A stretch of 64,000 nt of DNA from Bacteroidaceae bacterium (GTDB lineage: Bacteria > Bacteroidota > Bacteroidia > Bacteroidales > Bacteroidaceae), in the NCBI GenBank assembly GCA_016291905.1, contig JAEEZS010000072.1, positions 1-64,000 on the forward strand, in the 5' to 3' direction. Below, piece by piece: positions 1-6,894 of the stretch (within the stretch, counting starts at the first letter, position 1; every line of letters begins with the position of its first letter). The notes below the pieces were generated by a model. That model was not told the DNA's origin. It did no database searches and worked only from the letters and a program-made list of their open reading frames with translations. A program made the translations under genes and the position numbers.

Positions 1-2006
1 TGCACGGGATTCGTCACTGTAATACCACCCACTACAGCATTCACCGTAACGCTCAGGCGCTGGGTCAGCTGCGGATTCTCTACCGAGTAGGCCGTCAGCG
101 TATAGCTGCCCACGGCATTGGCAGTCACGTACCACTTGTCGGCGCTCTCGGAAAGTGCAAGCCCGCTCTCACCCTCAGCCAGGCGCCAGCCAATGCGTTT
201 GTCAGAGGCATCAGAGGGAAGAACCTCCTTCACCAGTTCATCAAGAAGGCGGGTTGCGCCCTTGTCCATCGTCAGCGATGAGGCGGTCAGGCTGAAACTC
301 TCCACATGACGCTTGACCTCAACAGTCATTTTCGCCTTCTTTCCACCATCAACCGTCGTAACAGTTAACGTCACCTTTCCTGGCTTCAATGCTTCAGCTG
401 ACAGCTTTTTATTCGTTGCCTGATAATTAATCTTAACAATTGCCTCATCACTACTCGTCCATTCAACAGACTGGTTCGTGGCATCTTCGGGGCTGATTTT
501 ATATAACTTAGAAGTAAGCTCTAGTTGTTCTCCCACCCACAAAGTATGGCTCTCATTACCCTTTGTAATGGCAATGTTAGTAACGGGAACAACCTTCGCT
601 TCAATTGTAACATTTATTCTTGCGAACAAAGATAGTCCAAGTTCTTTGTTTGAGATTTGAGCACCAATAGTTAGCGGTTTTTCAAAAGTTTGATTTGCTG
701 TTAGCTCATCCCCGTTCACCGTAAAAAAGTTCACATAATTACCCACATTCCATGCAGCCATATAAGAAGATGGAATTGAAGCAGGCTCTCCACTATCAGA
801 AAGAAATGAAACGTCAAACGTTTTGCTAAACGAAACAGGAGTATCAACATAAGCCGTAATTTCTTCTGGCGTCAACGCTACATTGGTAGGAGTCACAAGA
901 TAGACATTTACGGGGTTCTTCTGAGATCCATACGTTTTTGCCCCAACAAAAGGGAACACAGTTGTTTCCCCCACGTCGTTTACCAATGAGGCCTTTTGAA
1001 TAATATACTCCGACGTTGAATAACTTTCTATACCCCATGCTTTGGAAGAAACCCTAAACTCAATATTACCCTTGGGGGCATCCTTAATCTTTAATAAAAC
1101 AGGACCTAGTCCTCCTGTAGGTAAAAAGCCAATGGAATCGGGCCCTGCAACCTTCTCTCCATTGACATAAGCAGATAAACCATAGTTCCCATAATTGTTC
1201 CAATTAACCTCCTCTCCATCAATCCAAAGCATTGCATAAACTTTGCACAAAGAAGGATCCGAAATGAAAGCAGTCGAAGATACATACAGATCAAAGCCTT
1301 CAAAAGAACCACCGAACCATGCCCCCCATTCCTCTGTTTCCTTTTCACCGGCAATGAGTGTGTTACCTTTAATTGTAATATAATCAGCACTATTAGCAAA
1401 ATCCCACTTAATGGATGGGTTATAGGGAATTGAGGCATTTTGGGGTGTATAGCTTAGTTTTGAAAGCAAATCCACGGTCTTACCGACATTAACACTGATG
1501 GACTCAGGCAAGGTCACCGAAGGAGGAACAAAATTCAATGTTACAAATGATTGTTTTTCAGGCGAGCCATAAGTTCCATTTTTGACAATTAATTCTGATT
1601 CGTTGGAGGGCAATGCCACATCACGAATAATATACTCACCATCACCGACTTTTGCGAATGCGGTACTGGACCAACTTCCATCGTTCTCAGGCGCGTTGAC
1701 AATGACATGCATTTCTATCGGTTTGCCCAAATTAGCCTCATCAGTGGTTACAGAAACAGGAAAATAGAATACTGAAAATGTAAGAGCTGGCACCAGTTCA
1801 GGTGTTTCCTGACGACCACACTCTTTTCCATCCACATAGGCTACAACTTTCAAATTATTGTACACAGAACGAATATACCGATCTGAAATTTTCTCTCCGT
1901 CAAGGTATATTTGGGCGTTAACGACAGTAGTTACGTTAGAGGCATGCGTCATAATGGACATCACACTCATTATAGCTAACAGGAAAACAAAGCGATAAGT
2001 CTTCAT
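1..2006 (-). CDS. Secreted multi-domain protein with bacterial Ig-like (BIG2) repeats, 3' end outside window
   Basis: The frame is open from the ATG at 2006 to the window edge (about 668 codons), so the C-terminus is missing. Residues 1-22 form a signal peptide (MKTYRFVFLLAIMSVMSIMT then HA). The rest is beta-rich. Near the window edge two bacterial Ig-like (BIG2/Ig_2) units are clear: NQSVEWTSSDEAIVKI, then LKPGKVTLTVTT, followed by a second unit ending in RLSVTVNAVVGGITV. BIG2 domains are surface-exposed spacers or adhesion modules in Bacteroidales. No catalytic domain is visible in this part. It is divergent from the TPR/AraC regulator, which may control it (inference). Base composition looks more AT-rich than the rest of the window. 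Export is well supported; function is not. Confidence 0.8.
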   Translation of the reverse strand, partial: MKTYRFVFLLAIMSVMSIMTHASNVTTVVNAQIYLDGEKISDRYIRSVYNNLKVVAYVDGKECGRQETPELVPALTFSVFYFPVSVTTDEANLGKPIEMHVIVNAPENDGSWSSTAFAKVGDGEYIIRDVALPSNESELIVKNGTYGSPEKQSFVTLNFVPPSVTLPESISVNVGKTVDLLSKLSYTPQNASIPYNPSIKWDFANSADYITIKGNTLIAGEKETEEWGAWFGGSFEGFDLYVSSTAFISDPSLCKVYAMLWIDGEEVNWNNYGNYGLSAYVNGEKVAGPDSIGFLPTGGLGPVLLKIKDAPKGNIEFRVSSKAWGIESYSTSEYIIQKASLVNDVGETTVFPFVGAKTYGSQKNPVNVYLVTPTNVALTPEEITAYVDTPVSFSKTFDVSFLSDSGEPASIPSSYMAAWNVGNYVNFFTVNGDELTANQTFEKPLTIGAQISNKELGLSLFARINVTIEAKVVPVTNIAITKGNESHTLWVGEQLELTSKLYKISPEDATNQSVEWTSSDEAIVKINYQATNKKLSAEALKPGKVTLTVTTVDGGKKAKMTVEVKRHVESFSLTASSLTMDKGATRLLDELVKEVLPSDASDKRIGWRLAEGESGLALSESADKWYVTANAVGSYTLTAYSVENPQLTQRLSVTVNAVVGGITVTNPV

Positions 2007-2303
2007 AATGGCTATTTCTTTTGTTTTTTATCTATTTTTAAGACTTTTATTGTTAATAAAAGTTGTACAAAGGTCGTAATTATTAAATAAAATAAAAAGG
2101 ACGATTTAATCAAATAATAGGATTATTTCGTCATTCTGTTGTTTTAAGTAGGATTTTTTCGTCATTTAATAAAACATAACAACTATTAATTTGCAAACAA
2201 CTTTCTAAAAAACAGTTTTCTGATAAAAACAAAGCATTTTTTTGTTTTCTTATTTGAAAAGTATGTATTACCTTTGCAACGAAGTCAATAATAAGACGGA
2301 AAA
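2007..2303. other. AT-rich divergent spacer
   Basis: 297 bp between divergently transcribed genes. It is very AT-rich and contains no credible ORF. The only clear signal is a TACCTTTG -7 box for the plus-strand regulator. A weak CAAAGGTC match on the other strand at 2068-2075 might serve the minus gene. Confidence 0.5.
2269..2276 (+). promoter_or_regulatory. Bacteroidetes -7 box (TACCTTTG) for the TPR/AraC regulator
   Basis: The 8-mer fits TAnnTTTG exactly and lies 28 bp before the ATG. The nearest upstream TTTG (2241-2244) is 24 bp away, longer than the usual 19-21, so the -33 element is uncertain. Confidence 0.5.
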
Positions 2304-4019
2304 ATGATCGTTTGTTTCTTCACACTACGCACGCAGTTTCATTTCAATTATCGCGTGTACCTTTTATTTCTTCTATTAATTGTTGGAAGGTCATTCGTAG
2401 ATAGCGGTTACGGCATCCATGCCGAAACAGTTGATTCACTTTACAACGCAGCTCTTGTCGACAATGTTATTGCCCCCCCTGAAGCAAAACACCTACTTAA
2501 TATACTTATCATAGAAGGAATTGCTGATAGCAGCGACATTTCCCTTGCGAACTCGCTACTCTATCAACAAATGATAATCCACGGATATTTAGGCGAGTAC
2601 CTTTACGAAAAAGGGCTTTTCAATCTTTCGCACGATGCCAGTATAAGAGCCGTAGGACTTGCCCGTAGCATAGGAGACAGCGCTAGCTTGTCCGATTATC
2701 TTTCTACCAAAGGTTGTTGTGAAATGAGAATGGCAGATTTCGACGCTGCCATCACTTCTTTTGAAGAATGTATAGCACTTGCTGAGCAGAAAAAAGATTT
2801 TCCTGCCCTTAGTTCGGCATATAGCAATCTAGCAAGCACCTATTTAGCCGCGGCCTTGCCTGAAAACGACTACCTAGATTTCGCAGAGAAATGCATTCTG
2901 AAAGCTATCGACATTGAGGAGGAACAATCCGAATCCCCGACTCTCTCTATCCGTTATGGTATTATCTGCGAAGTTTACACTAAACAGGGCAAGTGCGACG
3001 ATGCTATTCGAATGGGTAAAAACGCTTTCGCACTTGACTCTATTTCAGGCAACAAGCTGCGCATGGCACGCAGGCTTTCGCAAACAGGCGATGCTTTTTT
3101 TGCCAAACACGATATCAAAAATGCCGAAAAGCACTACCTTCGCTCCATGCGCCTTTTAGAAGAGATTGGCGACCCTCTCTCCATCTCCATCAATTATAAG
3201 CAGTTGGGTGATTTCTATCTCACACAAGGAGACCGATCTAAAGCCCTTAACTATTGGAAACGTGGATTGAAGATGGCTGAAGCTTCTCATAACAAAAACC
3301 TTCGGCTCTCCCTTCTTCAGAAATTATACCAGTTCTACCGCGGTTTTGACGATGCCCAATCCGTTCTATGGCTCGAACGATATATTTCCCTCAAAGACAG
3401 TCTTCATACGGAACATAACGATGAACTACTTAACGAATATCAAGAGCGATACAAAGCCGCTGAACGCGAGATAATTATCAATCGCCAACAACAGGAACTT
3501 CGTAAACGGAACTTAGCCCTCATCCTTGCCCTTGCCTTTATTGTCATTTTGGGTGTCACTACGTTTCTCATTCAAGGTCTCCGTAATCTAAAACGAAAAC
3601 GTATAGAAGCTGAGAAAGAAGTCGTTGAATTGAAACATATCATCAGCAGCCAGGAAAAACGCGTCATTGATATGCTTACCAACTACGTTGCCCTCCATAT
3701 CGATGAAAAGGGCCTTTCCAACGATGAAATCTGTCGTCATCTTGCTGTCAGCCAAAGCACGCTGAACCGTCAGGTAAATGCCATCAAGGGCGTCAGCATT
3801 CAGGGTTTCGTGCAGCAGATGCGTATGGAAAAGGCAGAGCGTCTGCTCCGTACCACAAAAGAGTCTATCAGCGACATTGCCGACCATTGTGGTTACGACG
3901 ACGTCAGCTACTTCACGCGCGTCTTCAAACAATGCTATGGCCTCCCCCCTACCAAATACCGTACAAGCACACAAAAAGGAAAGGAATCCAAAAAAGAAGG
4001 GGAAAAAACAAAGAGTTAA
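2304..4019 (+). CDS. Membrane-anchored TPR-repeat transcriptional regulator with AraC-type HTH
   Basis: 571 residues. An N-terminal hydrophobic segment (about 17-32) acts as signal or anchor. It is followed by repeated tetratricopeptide-like helices (about 80-370, for example ALAEQKKDFPALSSAYSNLA). A second membrane span lies at about 401-423 (LALILALAFIVILGVTTFLI), then a short coiled coil, then a C-terminal AraC double helix-turn-helix (about 455-560, with SISDIADHCGYDDVSYFTRVF). This places the TPR sensor in the periplasm and the DNA-binding domain in the cytoplasm, as in related Bacteroidetes one-component regulators. The signal sensed is unknown. It may regulate the divergent Ig-like protein (inference). 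A strong hairpin overlaps the stop codon. Confidence 0.85.
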   Translation: MIVCFFTLRTQFHFNYRVYLLFLLLIVGRSFVDSGYGIHAETVDSLYNAALVDNVIAPPEAKHLLNILIIEGIADSSDISLANSLLYQQMIIHGYLGEYLYEKGLFNLSHDASIRAVGLARSIGDSASLSDYLSTKGCCEMRMADFDAAITSFEECIALAEQKKDFPALSSAYSNLASTYLAAALPENDYLDFAEKCILKAIDIEEEQSESPTLSIRYGIICEVYTKQGKCDDAIRMGKNAFALDSISGNKLRMARRLSQTGDAFFAKHDIKNAEKHYLRSMRLLEEIGDPLSISINYKQLGDFYLTQGDRSKALNYWKRGLKMAEASHNKNLRLSLLQKLYQFYRGFDDAQSVLWLERYISLKDSLHTEHNDELLNEYQERYKAAEREIIINRQQQELRKRNLALILALAFIVILGVTTFLIQGLRNLKRKRIEAEKEVVELKHIISSQEKRVIDMLTNYVALHIDEKGLSNDEICRHLAVSQSTLNRQVNAIKGVSIQGFVQQMRMEKAERLLRTTKESISDIADHCGYDDVSYFTRVFKQCYGLPPTKYRTSTQKGKESKKEGEKTKS

Positions 4020-4046
4020 AGTGCATGGAGAATGCGACTTTAACTC
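4013..4046 (+). terminator. Strong hairpin overlapping the regulator stop codon
   Basis: Left arm 4013-4026 pairs with 4032-4046 (14 bp with one bulged G at 4036, loop of 5 nt). It includes the TAA at 4017-4019. No T-tract follows, so it may be an mRNA 3'-end stabiliser or a barrier before the convergent tRNA-Leu rather than a classical terminator. Confidence 0.45.
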
Positions 4047-4069
4047 TACGACCTTTCAACCCTGAAAAG

Positions 4070-4151
4070 TGCGCCTGACAGGGATCGAACCTGCACGAAT
4101 TGCTTCACTGGATCCTAAGTCCAGCGCGTCTGCCAATTCCGCCACAGGCGC
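4070..4151 (-). tRNA. tRNA-Leu, anticodon TAG
   Basis: The reverse complement folds into a class II tRNA. The acceptor stem is GCGCCTG/CAGGCGC with discriminator A. The anticodon stem-loop is CTGGA-CTTAGGA-TCCAG (anticodon UAG, reads CUA). A long variable arm and a T-arm with GGTTCGATCCC are present. No CCA is encoded. An exact sigma-ABfr promoter precedes it at 4165-4196. Confidence 0.93.
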
Positions 4152-4164
4152 AGGAAAAGTGCGG

Positions 4165-4196
4165 CAAAGGTAAGGCATTTTAAGATAACAGCCAAA
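4165..4196 (-). promoter_or_regulatory. Promoter of tRNA-Leu
   Basis: On the minus strand TTTG (4193-4196), 20 bp, TACCTTTG (4165-4172). The predicted start falls a few bases before the tRNA 5' end. Confidence 0.75.
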
Positions 4197-4222
4197 AAAT
4201 AGCGATAAAATCGCCCGTTTTC

Positions 4223-4253
4223 TTTGTTTTTCACTTCGCATGTGCTATCTTTG
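4223..4253 (+). promoter_or_regulatory. Promoter of sodB
   Basis: TTTG (4223-4226), 19 bp, TATCTTTG (4246-4253). The short leader ends at the ATG at 4291. Confidence 0.75.
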
Positions 4254-4290
4254 CCTCTACTTTTCACATTATTTCTAGTATCCCATTGTT

Positions 4291-4878
4291 ATGCCCTTCA
4301 CACTTCAACCCCTCCCCTACGCGCCAGACGCACTTCAGCCCGTCATCTCTGCTGAAACCCTTGCCCTTCATCACGGCAAGCATTTGCAGGCGTATGTCAA
4401 CAACCTGAACACGGCTGTTGCCGGCACACACTTCGAAGCCTTGCCACTCGAAGAAATCGTCCTCAAAGCCGAAGGTGGTATGCTGAACAACGCTGGACAA
4501 ATCCTGAACCACAACCTCTACTTCGCCCAGTTCCACGCGCCAAAGCAGGGCAAGAATCTCCCTTCGAGCAACTTGCTCCGCGCTATCGAACAAACGTTTG
4601 GCTCTTTCGAGGCCTTCCAAAAGGAATTTGTGCAAAAGGGCACCACCCTCTTCGGCTCTGGCTGGGTATGGCTCTCTGCCGACAAGGAAGGTAAGCTCGT
4701 CATCACGCAGGAGCCCAATGCCGCCAACCCCATCCAGAAAGGACTACGCCCCCTGCTGACTTTCGATGTCTGGGAACACGCCTACTACGTGGACTTCCAG
4801 AATCGGCGTGCAGACCATCTGGCTGCCCTTTGGCAAATCATCGACTGGGACGTCATTGCCAGCCGTTACGACTACTAA
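4291..4878 (+). CDS. sodB: Superoxide dismutase, Fe/Mn type
   Basis: 195 residues, the normal length. It dismutates superoxide to hydrogen peroxide and oxygen in the cytoplasm. All four metal ligands are visible: His27 (LHHGKH), His74 (LNHN), Asp159 and His163 (FDVWEHAYY). Gln70 in NNAGQ sits at the Fe-type glutamine position. In Bacteroides and Porphyromonas relatives this enzyme can use Fe or Mn (family knowledge), so metal choice cannot be fixed from sequence. Monocistronic, with its own consensus promoter. The 3' flank carries the palindromic 22-bp array. Confidence 0.96.
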   Translation: MPFTLQPLPYAPDALQPVISAETLALHHGKHLQAYVNNLNTAVAGTHFEALPLEEIVLKAEGGMLNNAGQILNHNLYFAQFHAPKQGKNLPSSNLLRAIEQTFGSFEAFQKEFVQKGTTLFGSGWVWLSADKEGKLVITQEPNAANPIQKGLRPLLTFDVWEHAYYVDFQNRRADHLAALWQIIDWDVIASRYDY

Positions 4879-4910
4879 TCATCTCGTTTCGAATCCGGAA
4901 GCTAAAGTTC

Positions 4911-4997
4911 TTATTGTACCAAAGCCGTTGGGACACGTGTCCCAACGGGTTAGGTAAGGTGTCCCAACGGGTTAGGACACGTGTCCTAACGGGTTTG
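4911..4997. repeat. Three tandem 22-bp palindromic units (copy 1; partner at 61074-61165)
   Basis: Units start at 4927, 4949 and 4971. The first core is GTTGGGACACGTGTCCCAAC and the third is GTTAGGACACGTGTCCTAAC; both are perfect 20-bp palindromes. The middle unit has left arm GTTAGGTAAGG and right arm TGTCCCAACGG. It lies between the convergent 3' ends of sodB and the S41 peptidase. The left flank TTATTGTACCAAAGCC matches, in reverse complement, the right flank of the copy after rpsA. No T-tract follows, so it is not a typical terminator. Confidence 0.9.
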
Positions 4998-5038
4998 GGA
5001 GATAAGAAAGCACTGGAATAGGATTTGATTTGCAGGCG

Positions 5039-6058
5039 CTATCCTGCCCCTTGCAGTAAAAGTGAGGCAACTCGGACGATGGTGTCGATGCCACGTTCTC
5101 GGTCGGAATTGAGGATGTTAACGGATACATCAGGGTCGATGCCAAACTCCGTGTGATTCATATCCACGTCGAACATCGGGGCTGCAGAGTAGCGCAGGCT
5201 CCAGCCATTGGGCAGTTCCGTGCTCATAGGGAGGCCAGAGCCGCCTCCTGTACGGTCCCCGACAATCGTCACCTGCGGCAACATGCGCATATTTCGGACA
5301 AAGTCGTTAGTGGCGCTGAACGAACGACGATTGCACAGCACACAAACACGTCTGTCCCAGCGGAGCAACGTAGTATCGGGCTCGACATAGACAGGCTTTG
5401 GCTCGGAGAAGGCATCTCGAGCCGTCCCCGTCTTATGCGAAATATAGCCGACAAGCGTCTTCTCATCCATAAATCGTGCTGCCAAATCCTGCGCCAACGT
5501 CAAGTCTCCGCCCCCATTATCCCGCACATCAATGATTAGCCCTGGACACTCCTCAAAGTACTTGAAGATGGACGTGATAAGCCGCTGCGAAAAGCTGGAG
5601 GAGAAGGAGCCGATATACATGTAGCCAATGTTCTCGGGCAGACGAGTATAGTAGACTCCGCTGGAGTAATAATAGTTGTCGCCAAGCGTCTTCGAGAACA
5701 ATTCGCCATCGAAATTGTGCGGATAGTCCGAATAAAACGACGTGTAGCGCGAGGTACCGAAGTCCCATATAAGATTGGTGTGACCGTCACGCAGCTCGTT
5801 CACCATGTCGGAAAGCACGTCGAAGAGCTGACGGTCTGTGAGGCTGTCGTTTACCAAACGGGCATAGCGGTCGTGTACCTCGTCCCAGTCAAGACCATGC
5901 TCTGCCTTTTTATAATCGAAGAAGCAATATTTCTCATCGAGCAACTTCCACAGCGCCTTGAAGTTCTCCGTAGGCGAGGACGTAAACTCCTCACCCCTTA
6001 TGCACGAGGAGAGCAGGAGGACTACACTAATAAGGGAGATAATCGGAAGCTTTTTCAC
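5039..6058 (-). CDS. S41-family peptidase lipoprotein
   Basis: 339 residues from a GTG at 6058. This start gives a lipoprotein signal (MKKLPIISLISVVLLLSSC, with Cys19 in an LSSC lipobox); the longer in-frame ATG would put 33 unlikely residues ahead of it. The S41 (C-terminal processing protease-like) domain holds the nucleophile Ser248 in RRSFSATNDF, preceded by LIIDVRDNGGG. The short N-terminal helical domain (ENFKALWKLLDEKYCFF) is typical of Bacteroidetes S41 lipoproteins. It overlaps the upstream outer-membrane gene by 32 bp, implying translational coupling. It probably processes or degrades envelope proteins; the substrate is unknown. Confidence 0.85.
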   Translation of the reverse strand: MKKLPIISLISVVLLLSSCIRGEEFTSSPTENFKALWKLLDEKYCFFDYKKAEHGLDWDEVHDRYARLVNDSLTDRQLFDVLSDMVNELRDGHTNLIWDFGTSRYTSFYSDYPHNFDGELFSKTLGDNYYYSSGVYYTRLPENIGYMYIGSFSSSFSQRLITSIFKYFEECPGLIIDVRDNGGGDLTLAQDLAARFMDEKTLVGYISHKTGTARDAFSEPKPVYVEPDTTLLRWDRRVCVLCNRRSFSATNDFVRNMRMLPQVTIVGDRTGGGSGLPMSTELPNGWSLRYSAAPMFDVDMNHTEFGIDPDVSVNILNSDRERGIDTIVRVASLLLQGAG

Positions 6059-6887
6059 GGGGCAGGATGGAATAGGAGTTAAACACGAAGCCGAAGCCGA
6101 GACGGAATGAGCGGATGGCATAACTGTTCGTGGATGTGTGCCACTGGTAGGAATCATTTTCCAAAATGACGCGCATGATGCTATCGCGTATCGTAAGATC
6201 TGTCGTCAGGATGCGTCGGAGCGAAAAGCCGTTGAAGGGCGAAACGAAATGGACGGTTCCCGCATAATGCTTAAGCGTAAAGATTTCGTAGTACGACTGC
6301 GTGTATTGCGGCGAGAACACAGCCCCTACGAGCGGAAAGTCGAGCTGGTACGAAGTGCGCGCAGGGATATGGAGAATGCGATAGCGCACCTCAGCCATTC
6401 CCATACCGCCCACGTGAAAGCCGAGCTTGAGGTTGGCAGGATTGTTGGAGTTCCGCATGTTATAAACAATACCTACACGCGTCTGAAGTTCAGGACCCGC
6501 ATAAAAGTCAACCACACCCAGCCGCGCCACACGCCACGCCCAGGCATCGGAATATACTTCGTTTGCCACGAACGTCATACTGGTGGAGCCACTTTCGGTA
6601 AGCCCTATCGAGGAATCGTATATCGACTGTAAGAAAAGATTGTCACGCCTGGCAGAGCGTCTCCAATTCTCGTTCAAGAAATCCAACTCAATCCCCATGT
6701 AGTTGTTTGGCGACAGATAGGAATCAAAGCATGTGGTAATGAGGCCAAAGCCAAGCGTTGAGCCAGAGCGCAGGAACCGCCCTGGCTGCAACACCTCAGT
6801 AGCAGACTCAACAGTAGTCGTCTCCTGCCCCTGCAGAGAGCAAGGCAGCAAGAGAGCGACAAAGATAAGTAATAGGCTTCGTTTCAT
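6027..6887 (-). CDS. Predicted outer-membrane beta-barrel protein (DUF3316-like)
   Basis: 286 residues from the ATG at 6887, which begins a signal peptide (MKRSLLLIFVALLLPCSLQG). The longer in-frame start would run through the upstream parC. The mature part is rich in alternating aromatic/polar strands and contains SGSTLGFGLITTCFDSYLSP, reminiscent of DUF3316 proteins of Bacteroides (family assignment from memory, not tested). It starts 7 bp after parC and overlaps the S41 gene, so the three genes form one operon. Role unknown. Confidence 0.7.
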   Translation of the reverse strand: MKRSLLLIFVALLLPCSLQGQETTTVESATEVLQPGRFLRSGSTLGFGLITTCFDSYLSPNNYMGIELDFLNENWRRSARRDNLFLQSIYDSSIGLTESGSTSMTFVANEVYSDAWAWRVARLGVVDFYAGPELQTRVGIVYNMRNSNNPANLKLGFHVGGMGMAEVRYRILHIPARTSYQLDFPLVGAVFSPQYTQSYYEIFTLKHYAGTVHFVSPFNGFSLRRILTTDLTIRDSIMRVILENDSYQWHTSTNSYAIRSFRLGFGFVFNSYSILPREKASDYLPY

Positions 6888-6894
6888 TTTTACG

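Noticed and set aside
4925-4990. Palindromes as rho-independent terminators of sodB
   Set aside because: No T-tract on either strand, three tandem units, and a matching dispersed copy elsewhere argue for a repeat element.
6058-6157. Longer ATG start for the S41 peptidase
   Set aside because: It would add 33 residues before a clear lipoprotein signal peptide; the GTG at 6058 fits the lipobox.
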